A DNA stretch of 64,000 nt. Source: Porphyra umbilicalis (taxonomy: Eukaryota; Rhodophyta; Bangiophyceae; Bangiales; Bangiaceae). Below the pieces are notes generated by a model. It had not been told where the DNA came from. It saw nothing but the letters and a program-made list of their open reading frames with translations, and searched no databases. Position numbers and translations under genes: made by a program. The stretch covers positions 1 to 64,000 of the forward strand of contig KV919055.1 in the NCBI GenBank assembly GCA_002049455.2, read 5' to 3'. Positions 1-9,249 of this stretch are shown piece by piece. Numbering within the stretch: position 1 is the first letter of the stretch; the number at the start of each line of letters is the position of its first letter.

Positions 1-1866
1 GAAATCACCACACAAGCGCACCACAAACGGCAGGCGCAACGGAACCGAGCGCACGCGCCACTTCTTGACGCTGGGGGCGGGGGCGGGGGTGGTAGACGCG
101 CGCACGTCGCGTGGGGTGCCGTCGGGAGCCAGTGCACAAGGCGCACTGGTGGCGGGGGCGGCGCTTGCATTGGAACCAAGGCCAGCATTGACCCCTGAAT
201 TGGTGCCCAGGTCGGCCCCCTGGACGGGCGCGATCCCGTCGAAGTTGTCATTGGTGTGCGTGACGTCGCCAGGTCCGAAGGGCACCGAGTTGGGCTGGTC
301 GCGCGCGCCGAGCTGTTGGGGTCCGGGCGACGAAGTGGGCGACGGCTCCTCGGAGGGATCAGCAATCTTGACCGGTACCTCGTAGGTCGCGAGCATAGTT
401 CGCCGCAACAAGCGCCGCAGACGCTCCCCTACGGACGAGTGGATGGCCTGCTCCCCCCCGAGAATGAACAAGAATGGGATAAGCGGCGTACGGCCCTTGC
501 GCAGCAGCGTAGTGGACACAGTCAGGGTGAATACTGTCATTGACGTGCGCCGCACCGGTCCACCGTCGCCTGCCAACGTCAGGGCGACAGGAGCCAGCTG
601 GCTTTCCTTTTCGGACGCGACCTTGGCACCGCTTGCTGACGCCAACGCCGAGCGCACCGCCACCTCCGGGTCGAACTCAACGGCGACTACAAGCTCGCGG
701 CCTCCGTTGTCCGAGGCCGTATCAGGGCCCGCCGATGGCGGGGAGCCCGCCCCGTCCGGCGGTAAACTCTCCAGGTAGGTACTCCGAGTGATATAGAAAC
801 GTGCGCGCAACTCAGCAGCTGTGCATGCTCTCCGGCCGCTGATGCTCTCATCGGCAACCGCGTCCACAGCGTCCGACAGCTCCACCAACTCGCCACGGCG
901 ACGTGCTCTTCTACCACCCCTAGATCGACTGCCTGCGCTCCGCTCTCCCGGCACCCGCCGTCGGTGGTATGGGGCCGCCAGCCGCTTTCTCGACCCGTCG
1001 CCAAGCTCGTACCACCTCGTTCCGGTCGTTGCAGAGCCAACCACGTACCGCCAAACCCGGACGGCACCCGTAGGATCGAGCGTCAGCATGGAATGCGGGA
1101 TCGCGCCGGGCTGGTCCACCGCCTCTCGTATCACTGTGCGCACTTGATCGGCTGTGGGCAGCATCCGAGGTGCAGTCTTGCCGTACGGCATCGACCGGCG
1201 CGTGGCTCGGCGCTTGGGGGCGTCTTCGTCACTGTCATCGTCTGTCGAGAGATGCACCAGCTCAGAGAACTTCCGCAAATCTGCAATGACTCTCGCCGGC
1301 GCACCCGCCACCATGGCGCGCCGCACGACCACCGACAAACGCATAAAGCCGGCCGCATTGACCGTCTTTCCCGCGGCACGCCTGGAGACGCGGGTGTTGT
1401 GAAGCTCCAAGTTGTACTTAAACCACGGGTGGCCGCGCGCTGAAAGTGCCCCGCGCACCGAGACGAGAGTCACCGCCCCGTCATCCGCACGATCCGCCGC
1501 CCGACCGGCGGCGGTCTTAGCTCTTGTCAACACCCGCTTGCAATCGACAGGCGACAGGTGCTCCACCCCCACCGGAAAGTCACGCCACGACAGCTCGTCG
1601 GCGCCCACTTCGTCGGCGAGTGGCACGGAACGGGCGAGGAAGCGCAGCGACTCGAAAGTAGATGCCTCCGTGCCAAAAGGCACGTCTTTCGCGTTGACCA
1701 ATCGAGGTATGGAGCGCGCAAACACCTCCCGCGCCGAGTACCTCGAATGAGCGACAATGTGCGCCGTGAAGGCCAACTCCTGCGGGTTCACGTCACTTGC
1801 GTTGCTGACCGGCCCAACCAGCAACCACGTTTGGCGGTCGTCTTCAACGCCAACTAAAGGTGTCAT
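1..1866 (-). CDS. Partial long open frame of unknown function, leaving the left edge
   Basis: The minus-strand frame starting at the ATG at 1866 is open for 622 codons to base 1, so its 3' end lies outside the window. I checked every in-frame triplet and found no stop. The frame is open from 2010, but 1866 is its first ATG. The first half looks globular, with mixed hydrophobic and charged residues (for example DRQTWLLVGPVSNA, then HPWFKYNLELHN). An acidic stretch STDDDSDEDAPKRR follows near residue 210, then basic and Ala/Pro-rich parts. No family is recognised. A C8 run at 2030-2037 lies just upstream; a one-base change there would join an acidic segment (DDEGSVDESDAPGEMGG) to the N-terminus, so the true start may be further upstream. 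It is intronless, like the next three frames, and could be a host orphan gene or part of a mobile element. Confidence 0.55.
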   Translation of the reverse strand, partial: MTPLVGVEDDRQTWLLVGPVSNASDVNPQELAFTAHIVAHSRYSAREVFARSIPRLVNAKDVPFGTEASTFESLRFLARSVPLADEVGADELSWRDFPVGVEHLSPVDCKRVLTRAKTAAGRAADRADDGAVTLVSVRGALSARGHPWFKYNLELHNTRVSRRAAGKTVNAAGFMRLSVVVRRAMVAGAPARVIADLRKFSELVHLSTDDDSDEDAPKRRATRRSMPYGKTAPRMLPTADQVRTVIREAVDQPGAIPHSMLTLDPTGAVRVWRYVVGSATTGTRWYELGDGSRKRLAAPYHRRRVPGERSAGSRSRGGRRARRRGELVELSDAVDAVADESISGRRACTAAELRARFYITRSTYLESLPPDGAGSPPSAGPDTASDNGGRELVVAVEFDPEVAVRSALASASGAKVASEKESQLAPVALTLAGDGGPVRRTSMTVFTLTVSTTLLRKGRTPLIPFLFILGGEQAIHSSVGERLRRLLRRTMLATYEVPVKIADPSEEPSPTSSPGPQQLGARDQPNSVPFGPGDVTHTNDNFDGIAPVQGADLGTNSGVNAGLGSNASAAPATSAPCALAPDGTPRDVRASTTPAPAPSVKKWRVRSVPLRLPFVVRLCGDF

Positions 1867-3833
1867 GAGCCGCCTCTGATACGTGCGCCGGCTCGGAGTA
1901 TCGGCGGCCGCTCCGATGCCGCCATCCTCGAACGACACGCCCGTTCCTTCGCCCCCGGCACCCCCTCCCACCTCCGCACCCCTCCCATCTCCCCGGGCGC
2001 GTCGGACTCGTCAACCGAGCCCTCATCGTCCCCCCCCAAGTGTCAAACGGATCCGTGGTTGCCGTCAGCACCGACTGAAAGCCAGCTTAGGGTTCTCGTC
2101 AGCCGACGGGGCTCGGCCGGCGAGGTACAGCAAGCAGGTGCCGCCGCCACCGACCGTCCCCCCCCAGGGCTTCGGGTGTAAAACGTGAACGGGGAAGGTC
2201 GGGGGCGGGTCTTCCGCGGCCGCCCCGAGCGCGTGGCCGTCGTAGCGAGGTGGGGGGGGGGGAGGAGCGGGGGGGGCGGGGGGGGGACGGGAAACCCGCC
2301 GGCTCTTGGCGCGCACACGGGGGCATGGCTTGAGGTGAGGGCGTATGAAAAGAAGACGGCCGCCGGCCGCCGTCGCCGCCCCGGCGACTGTTGTAAAAGC
2401 AAAGGCGCCGGGTCGGCCGCCGCCGCGGCAGCCTCGGCAGGCGGCCGCGCCCCGCCGTGGGCCGCCCTGGGGTCGCCGTGGGCCGCCCCAGAGGCTTTTG
2501 GCCGTCTAGCCGGGTGGACTGGCTCACTGCATGATTAAGCGGCAGAATCAGCAAGTGTCGGGCAGGTGTCGTGTCGGTATACTGGTGAAGGCGTCGGCAA
2601 AGGCAAAGATCGCGTGATGACCGTTTCGCTTCGACTCGACTGACACGAGCGGATAGAAGCAGATGGGTCACTCGTCAGCGCGTGACCGAATTTTAAGGCT
2701 GACTAGTGTCCTTCGGACGGCGCCCACTTTGTTACAGGTAGCATCCTTCATGCGACTTAGTCTGGTAGTTGCAAAGTCGACATTGGCTAAACTTGTGATT
2801 TGTTGATCAAAACGGTAGTCAATATTGCACCAAAAACGATGAAAGAGTGTGTCAGGTTCCAAGTTCTGGGGTGCTACCGGTCGTATGCGGCAATTTGATA
2901 ATCGGTTCTCCAGTTTGCCACGTGACGGAATTTCAAGCCGGTGGTCTGCTGATTCTTTGATGAAGTCGGAGGACCTAGCCCAAGTCCCAACGCGGAATGT
3001 CGTTCGACTGGTCTTCAGTTCCCACGCAGCCAAGAGCCAGCTTCGCGACCTGCCCCATCGAGCACTTGCCTGGATTGTCTCACCGGCGCCCGCGACCTGC
3101 GTCGCGTAACACACACCTCCTCGCACCTGCACGGACCTGCACGTCGACCTCCTCGCACCTCCACGTCGACCCTCATGGACACGATCACGTCTCTAACGAC
3201 CCTCATGGCCCCCCCCCGGCCTTCCGAGATTCTGCACCGCCCCTTCGGTACGTCTCTGTGACCGATTCTTTGTTTGTCAACGCCGTGCCCGCGTTCTGCC
3301 CGTTCTGCCCATGGCGGTTTTCTGCCCCTGGCGCGACCTCTGTCCTCCCTCCCTACGGTTTTCTGCCCCTGGCGCGACCTCTGTCCTCCCTCCCTACGCT
3401 GCTCACACCACTCTCGGTACTCGCAACTCTCGGCTTTCGGTCGGTACTCGCCACCTCGCTCGCTCTCGGCTTTCGGTCCGATCAGACGCTTCCGTGTCGT
3501 GTGCCACAATCAGCTTGCTTTTGCCGCCGGCAATTGCCAAAAGCAACAAAAACATCATGCACTGCGCTTTTCTGAACGAAGCGCACCACACGAGTCTCAA
3601 CGACATTGACAGATGATCTCGTTGCACTCGTTTTTTTTTATTATCCACTTCTTCGGTGTGGTTTGGCCTCAAGGGTTTGACACGGGCGGCCGCTGCTGGC
3701 TTTCCCCCACCTCGCCACCCAACCACCCCGCCACCTCATTAGGACAAGCTACCAATAGCTACCGACAACCTGTCGCAAGGAGCTGCTCCGACACCGCCAT
3801 GACGACCAGTCGGACAGGTCTGCGTCAAACGCG
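1867..3833. other. Intergenic stretch with G-rich tract and small repeats
   Basis: No convincing gene is seen. 2230-2480 is very GC-rich with runs of 8-9 G. 2520-3000 is less GC-rich and resembles ordinary intergenic sequence. 3300-3480 carries short repeats, including the perfect duplication listed separately and a degenerate CTCTCGGCTTTCGGTC repeat at about 3425-3480. A T9 run lies near 3630. Confidence 0.5.
3315..3396. repeat. Tandem duplication, 41 bp x 2, perfect
   Basis: Bases 3315-3355 are repeated exactly at 3356-3396. The unit begins CGGTTTTCTGCCCCTGGCGC. The absence of mismatches suggests a recent duplication. Confidence 0.9.
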
Positions 3834-4997
3834 TCAAACACCGCTGAGCGCCGCCATCGACGAGGCTTCGTCGGAGACCGTCTGAGAGTCGAAGTCCCCG
3901 ACGTGGGGGTGGCCCACTTGTGATGCCTCCTGCGAGGCCATGTCGGCGACGCCATGCATGATCACTTCCTCCTCAGTCGCCGCCTGCAGGTCGTCGTTCC
4001 GCAGCCACAACTCGTGCAGGTAGAGTTCGCTGGTCTCCATGGACGCGAAGATGTCGCCGGGTTCGATGAACGCGAAGGATGCGGTGCCTGTAGCCCGCGT
4101 GGAGGGGACGCCGCGTAGGACCGGCGGGGAAGTCGTCCCCAAGACCGGCACGGAGGGAGCAGGCACAGCTCGCGTCGGCGCGGTCAACGGCCGGGGTTGC
4201 GCAAGAGGGATGTGATCTACCTCTTCAACGCCCAGCTCGACGTCGGCAGCTGTTCGTGCTCGCGACGTGAGACATGTGTTGGCCGGACGTGTGTTGGCCG
4301 AGGTGCTTGTTGGGAGACCGCCTACGTCGACCGCTCGAGCGGGCGTGCCTCCCCTGGCGCGATTTCGACGCGCCAATGCTGCCAAAACGGCGACACCACT
4401 ATCTGTGGCCGCCGTGCCGCCGTCCGGAGCAGCCGGTCTCACGCCTCTTGGTGCCGACGTTCCTTCGACCGTCGACGTTGCATCTAAGTGCATAGACGCC
4501 CAGTCGACAAAGTCCCAATCGAGGGCGCGAGGGTCATGCCGGGTGGCCGACGCACCGCCCCCCGAGATCGACACCCCTTCGACAACGTCGAACACGTTCC
4601 CGGCTGCTTCAGCAGCGCGCGCCACGTCGGCCCCCGTCCCGGTTCCGACTGGCGCCGACATGTCGACGGGCGCGTCGCCGAGAGGCATGGGCTCGCCGAC
4701 AGGCGCGCTACCTGCGGCCGAGCCCGCACTACTAGCGCCAGCGCGACGCTGCCGCGCAATGGTGTTGGCCACCCGGCGCGCACGCCTGTTGTACCGGGCA
4801 GCCGCCAGTGCTGCAAGAACCGAGCTGGCGGCATCTTGAGCAGCTGCTGGTGCCACAACCGCAGCAGGCCCCGCGGCCCCGGACCTGCGCCTCTCGTGCT
4901 CGTCCGTCGTTTTCAAACGGGACGCCAGCTGCGCGGGCGTCTCGGCCTGAGCGTTGTTCGTCGTCCTCTTGCGGAAGGAGCGGCGCCGTGAGCCCAT
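3834..4997 (-). CDS. Unknown basic and Ala-rich protein, intronless
   Basis: The ATG at 4997 opens a 387-residue frame, and the same frame is open back to 5426 without another ATG. The N-terminus is strongly basic (MGSRRRSFRKRT), which could direct nuclear import. Two similar Arg-rich helical segments, SVLAALAAARYNRRARR (about residue 70) and GVAVLAALARRNRARGG (about residue 200), look like an internal duplication. The C-terminus is acidic and less repetitive (LYLHELWLRNDDLQAATEEE). No family is recognised. The open frame upstream of 4997 crosses a 48-50 bp tandem repeat that would encode RASRRPSIAS-type repeats if translation starts earlier, for example in an unseen exon. The 1.9 kb to the gene at 6905 would be a divergent promoter region. 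Confidence 0.45.
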   Translation of the reverse strand: MGSRRRSFRKRTTNNAQAETPAQLASRLKTTDEHERRRSGAAGPAAVVAPAAAQDAASSVLAALAAARYNRRARRVANTIARQRRAGASSAGSAAGSAPVGEPMPLGDAPVDMSAPVGTGTGADVARAAEAAGNVFDVVEGVSISGGGASATRHDPRALDWDFVDWASMHLDATSTVEGTSAPRGVRPAAPDGGTAATDSGVAVLAALARRNRARGGTPARAVDVGGLPTSTSANTRPANTCLTSRARTAADVELGVEEVDHIPLAQPRPLTAPTRAVPAPSVPVLGTTSPPVLRGVPSTRATGTASFAFIEPGDIFASMETSELYLHELWLRNDDLQAATEEEVIMHGVADMASQEASQVGHPHVGDFDSQTVSDEASSMAALSGV

Positions 4998-5029
4998 AGG
5001 GGCTGCTGTTGCCGACGGGCCCACAGCGC

Positions 5030-5225
5030 ACGCGTCGTCGGGGGCTTGGCAGACGCGACGCCCGGGGATGTCCCAGCCGACGCGTGGTCGGGGGCTTGGC
5101 CGATGCGACGCCCGGGGATGTCCAGCAGAAGCGGACGCGATGCTCGGGCGACGAGACGCCCGGGGGTGTCCAGCAGAAGTGGACGCGATGCTTGGGCGAC
5201 GAGACGCCCGGGACTGTCTAGTCGA
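5030..5225. repeat. Tandem repeat, four units of 48-50 bp
   Basis: Units share the core GACGCCCGGGG(A/G)TGTCC. Spacings between cores are about 50, 48 and 48 bp (near 5055, 5105, 5153 and 5201). The last two units also share a GCAGAAG(C/T)GGACGCGATGC block. On the minus strand the 48-bp units keep frame and would read as 16-residue repeats (RASRRPSIAS(T/A)SAGHP). Confidence 0.8.
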
Positions 5226-5510
5226 AGACGACACCGGCACGGTTGTCAGCGGGGCGACACCGAGGTGCTGCGCGTGGGGCACAACGGCCGTGGTGGCGAA
5301 CTCCGGGGACGTCGTGGAGGCAGCAGCACCAGAGACGAACTGGAGATGCAGAGGACAAGGAGGAGGTGTTGAGACGGGCAACCTGGCCACCGGCGGTCGG
5401 TACGGAGCAGGAGTTGAACGGGGCAATCTGGACAGTGGCGGCCACGAGGCCGGGCAAGGTGTGCCTCCCGGTGCTGTGCCCTGGTGGGATGGAGCAGAGG
5501 AGACGTGAGC

Positions 5511-5526
5511 AGGGTATATATACCCT
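5511..5526. promoter_or_regulatory. Perfect 16-bp palindrome with TATA core
   Basis: AGGGTATATATACCCT equals its own reverse complement and contains a TATATATA core. It lies about 510 bp upstream of the ATG at 4997 and about 85 bp upstream of the end of that open frame at 5426. It could act as a TATA element for the minus-strand gene, or bind a dimeric factor. Function is inferred. Confidence 0.4.
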
Positions 5527-6207
5527 TTGGATGCGCCTCACCGGTCCCCTCGGCGGCCAGCGCCACGGACCAGCGGGCGCGTGCGTCTGGGGGCGGGCCA
5601 CCCGATATACACGCTCATCTGGGGGTCTTTCTCCGCGGAGGGTGCTTTGGAGGCCATGTGGAACAGGTCTGGTCACGTGTCGTGCGTGCCACCGCCTTGC
5701 TGGGTAGGCCAGGTGCTGGTTGCGCCACGCTTAGTGCCATGCAGCTGCAGGTGCCTCCTGTAACGTTGAGTGCTTCAGGGTGTTGCCACGTTGGTGGCTT
5801 GGCGCGTAGTGGGCCTATGACGGGATGACCTGGACTTGGGTACTGGTGCAGGCTGCCCAGATGACTGGCTTCGAACGAGAGGACATCACCTACACTGCGT
5901 ATTCATGCATTGTATGCTGACTTCCTGTCAACCGTCATCCGGTCGTCTGTCGGAGCCGGCCGAGTGCCGCGGTGTGGGTCTCTCGCTCTGTTCGAAGTAG
6001 GTCACCTCCGCCGAGTGTCGCACTGTGGGTGGGTCGTTTGCTCTGCTCGAGGTGGCGCTCCTTCGCGCACCGCCTGACAACAGTAAGGTACGGGGAAACA
6101 CACGAGAGACTTAGTGTTTTGGGTGCTGCGGTGTGAAGCTTGAGTGATGAAGGTTGACAAGCAGCAGGCCCCACTTTCCACGCCAAGAAGTATGCCTTGG
6201 TGATGAC

Positions 6208-6270
6208 GAGACCTATGACTTGGTGACGCCGAGACCTATGACTTGGTGACGCCGAGACCTTGGTGACGCA
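6208..6270. repeat. Minisatellite, 23-bp unit
   Basis: Two exact copies of GAGACCTATGACTTGGTGAC+GCC (6208-6230, 6231-6253) are followed by a shortened third copy lacking TATGAC (6254-6270). A fourth GAGACCTATGA begins at 6271. Confidence 0.85.
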
Positions 6271-6759
6271 GAGACCTATGATGTGTTTCCCCTTGAGGAT
6301 ACGGTCAGGTTTATTGCCATCGTGCCAGGTAGCGTATCGCGGCGAGCTGCCTGACCCCTGCAAGGAACTATGGAACAGATTGTCGGCGACGCCGCCGCGG
6401 CGCGCTCTTTCTGACGCGTGTCGGACCCTTTGCGTGTCGCGACGGTGACCCGTTGGGTGTACTAACAAATACCTAGCGATGACGTCGTCTTTTTCTACGT
6501 CGTCGGCGTGGTGCCATGGGGAAGCTCCGCGTCGCGGTCTGCTAGCGTGTCACGTGCTCCAGTGTGGTGCGTGGCGCAACGGTATGATGTGAGGGTTGCG
6601 TGCCGCCACGGTACCGTATCGCATGGCATAGGTCGCGCTTTAGTGTACCGCCATACTGCTGCTACGTCCTGCCACGGGGAGGGACGGGGACGGGGGGAGC
6701 GAAGCTCATGTGCGGGGCAGTGCAGCATTAGCGTCGCGGTTATGTGGGGTCATGAATCC

Positions 6760-6766
6760 TATAAGA
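6760..6766 (+). promoter_or_regulatory. TATA-like box
   Basis: TATAAGA lies 139 bp upstream of the ATG at 6905, followed by a pyrimidine-rich leader. Position fits a core promoter with a leader of about 110 nt. Sequence match only. Confidence 0.35.
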
Positions 6767-6904
6767 GCGAGTGTTCACGGGTAGTCTGCTCGCCGGTGTT
6801 TTCCTTCACGCCTCATCACATTTCTCACTTTCCCCGTCGGCTCCCTGCTCCCACCTCCCCCTCCCCCTCCCCCTCGTCGCCTCCACGGAGGTTATCTTTC
6901 CACC

Positions 6905-8161
6905 ATGGGCAAGCCTACCGCCAAGCCCGCCAAGGCCCAGCAAGCACTTGTGTTCCGGGCGGCCAAGGCCGGTCACTCGATGGCTCTCCGGGCGGCCAAG
7001 ACCACGCAGGCGATGGTGCTCCGGCCGGGGCGCCACGTCGTGTACGAGGTGAAGGCGCGCAATGACGGGCTAAAGAAGGCGCACAAGGACGTGCCTAGGA
7101 GCACACAACAGCAGGGCTCTAAGTCCGCTTCTACGTCGTCGTTTCGGTCGTCTGCGGCGGTGGCCAAGGTATCGAATCCGCCGAAGCCCATCACCGAGCA
7201 GCCAATCTTCCTCCCCCGCTTTGGTGTGCCGCGCTTTAACCCGCCGGTCATGCGATCCTTCCCCGCGGGGGTCCGATCCCTACTGGTGGTGCTTCGCGCA
7301 CAAGCCACGTTGGCCGCCCCCCCCGCCGTTCTAGGCGCCGCCCCCGCTGGGCTCCTCGCCCCCTCCGCGGGGCTGGCCTTCTTTCGTCCTGGGGTGGCTG
7401 CTCCCGCCGCCGGGCTGGCTGCTTCCGCCGCCGGGCCGGCCGACCCGGACCGTTCCCCCGCCGGGCTGGCCTCGCCCCCCGCTCGTCTGGGCAAGACCCC
7501 TGCCCCCGTCGCTGGGCTGGTCTCGGTCTCCGCCCCCGCTCGGCTGGCTGCCCCCGTCGCTCGGCCGGTCGCGGTCGCCGGACCCGCTGGGCTGGCCGCC
7601 TCCCCCACCGGGATGGCGGCGCCCCCCAACGGGCTGAGCGGCACTGGTGGCATGGCAGCGCCGCCGACTTGCGTGGCTGCCGCCGCCGCCGCCGCCGCCG
7701 CCGCCGAGATAGCCGCCGACCCTGCCGTTCTGGGCGCGCCCCCGACTGGTCTTGCTGCCGACCGCGCCGGGCTAGCCGCCCCTGTCGCTGGGCGGGTCGC
7801 CGGCGCCGATGGACTGCTGGCCGCCCCTGTCGCTGGGCGGGTCGCCGCCCCCGATGGTCTGGCCGTGCCCCCCGCTAGACTGGCGGTGCCTCCGTATGGG
7901 CTGTCTGCGCCGCCCTCTGGGCTGAGCGCTGCCCCTGCCATTCCCATGCTCGCCGTGGCCCCCGATGGGCTGGCCGCCACCCCTGCCGTGGTGCCCATGC
8001 CCGCCGCCGGGGCCGCCGGGCACGGGTGGAAAGTGCCACATGCGACTCCGGACCTGGTGGTGGTTTCTTCCAACCTTCACAGACCCCCTCATCACACTGC
8101 AGCTGACGTCTCCATCGTGTGGGAGAAGGTGCGTCCGTTCACGACGGGCGCCAACTGGTGA
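6905..8161 (+). CDS. Unknown Ala/Pro/Gly-rich repeat protein
   Basis: Intronless frame of 418 residues. The start ATG sits in a strong context (CCACCATGG). Residues 1-100 are basic with two similar blocks (LVFRAAKAGHSMALRAAK, then TTQAMVLRPGRHVVYEVK). Residues about 130-370 are a degenerate repeat of eight to ten residues of the type AAPP(A/T)GLAAP, resembling an extended structural or wall-type protein. The C-terminus is non-repetitive (DLVVVSSNLHRPP ... EKVRPFTTGANW). There is no signal peptide and no known domain. A 366-codon frame on the opposite strand (6973-8073) mirrors the repeat and is judged a shadow, because only this strand has an ATG in good context, a TATA-like box, and non-repetitive ends. 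Confidence 0.5.
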   Translation: MGKPTAKPAKAQQALVFRAAKAGHSMALRAAKTTQAMVLRPGRHVVYEVKARNDGLKKAHKDVPRSTQQQGSKSASTSSFRSSAAVAKVSNPPKPITEQPIFLPRFGVPRFNPPVMRSFPAGVRSLLVVLRAQATLAAPPAVLGAAPAGLLAPSAGLAFFRPGVAAPAAGLAASAAGPADPDRSPAGLASPPARLGKTPAPVAGLVSVSAPARLAAPVARPVAVAGPAGLAASPTGMAAPPNGLSGTGGMAAPPTCVAAAAAAAAAAEIAADPAVLGAPPTGLAADRAGLAAPVAGRVAGADGLLAAPVAGRVAAPDGLAVPPARLAVPPYGLSAPPSGLSAAPAIPMLAVAPDGLAATPAVVPMPAAGAAGHGWKVPHATPDLVVVSSNLHRPPHHTAADVSIVWEKVRPFTTGANW

Positions 8162-8400
8162 CGAAGGCATTTCTTAGTCACGCCCCTTTCACCTCTTCTC
8201 GCGGCGGGTCATCCATCTTTTCTTGTCCAATCTGTTCTTGTGCCAATCACGCCAGAGGTGGCTCGAACTGCTAGAGGCGCCTACATCACGCGAGCACGCT
8301 TTGTCCTTGTCTTGGCATTGTCGACCAATGCCGCCATCCCACGCATATTGTTGTATCTTCTTGCCTCAGACGCAGACCTTTGGCTTTTTCCTCGGGCACG

Positions 8401-8406
8401 AATAAA
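8401..8406 (+). terminator. Possible poly(A) signal AATAAA
   Basis: AATAAA occurs 240 nt after the stop of the gene at 6905-8161, with a T-rich stretch after it. Motif match only. Confidence 0.3.
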
Positions 8407-8743
8407 CCGTTTCTTTGTGACGCCGCACCATCGATTGATGATCTCTGCGGTCAATACTTGAGAAGCGGAAGCAACGCGTATGCGGTTGTTGCACAACTCT
8501 CCATGAGAAAGTACAGTTAAAATCATGTGTGATGAAGAGCAAGTATAGTAAGCCTCGTGCATCAGGCGTTCCCGGAAATTGCTGACGTCGAAGAGATGGG
8601 TTGCCATTGGCGGAAGACAAAGACGAAATAGTCACAGTCTTTTATCAAGCAATGCTTTTGCAATGATGGGGTCGAGACTTGCAACTTGCCTTGCAGCAGC
8701 ACCTCTCTTCGCAACTCCCGGCTCCTCTCCCCGAGTGGCGGTT

Positions 8744-8808
8744 GTCAAGCTTGCCCACTTCGGGCACCTTTCTGATCGTCAAGCTTGCCCACTTCGGGCA
8801 CCTTTCTG
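8744..8808. repeat. Tandem duplication, 34-bp unit
   Basis: A 31-base block beginning GTCAAGCTTGCCCACTTCGG occurs at 8744 and again at 8778 without mismatch. Confidence 0.85.
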
Positions 8809-8893
8809 GGTGCCAGGAGCACACCGTCATCAAGAAGCAGTGGTGCCGTGCTTCTCTTTCCTGGGTCGGTGGTCAACCGTCACGGCCGCACGG

Positions 8894-8917
8894 ATCTGGC
8901 ACCATCCGGTGCCAGAT
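8894..8917. repeat. Small perfect hairpin
   Basis: ATCTGGCACC and GGTGCCAGAT pair as a 10-bp stem around a 4-base loop (ATCC). No gene overlaps it. Function unknown. Confidence 0.6.
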
Positions 8918-9249
8918 ACGGTTGCCGCTATTCATTTCCGGGCCTCAGAGGAGCTGACTGAGCCATGCTGGCGTCCATATCGGGGGCCCTGCAGCTAGCT
9001 CGTGTACAACATGCCGCCAACGCCGTAAGCATGCCGCATCCGATGCGTGGTGTACAAGAGTGTTCCGGGGTGCCGCTCTTGTCAGGTAGCTATCCTTGAC
9101 TCGCGGCTCACGCTTTTTTCTCTACGCGAACCCGGCGCTCGCTCCTCTTTCCAGGCTAAGCTCATCCTTCCCCCTCCTTGCCCATTTTCCTTGGCGAGGG
9201 TCATTAGCTCGTCGCCTGTAGCGACGACCTCTACGGGCTACGGGCTACG

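Larger units (their letters stand above)
5527..6904. other. Intergenic region between divergent genes
   Basis: No gene is supported. It holds a 23-bp minisatellite (6208-6270) and, before the plus-strand gene, a TATA-like box followed by a CT-rich leader (about 6840-6900) that runs straight into the Kozak-like context of the ATG at 6905. Confidence 0.5.
8162..9249. other. Intergenic region
   Basis: No gene is supported. Moderate GC. It contains a possible poly(A) signal, a 34-bp tandem duplication, a small hairpin, and pyrimidine-rich sequence (about 9110-9200) ahead of the ATG at 9250. Confidence 0.5.

Noticed and set aside
6973..8073. 366-codon minus-strand frame antisense to the repeat protein
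   Set aside because: It mirrors the GC-rich repeat of the plus-strand gene, and the plus strand has the better start context and non-repetitive ends.
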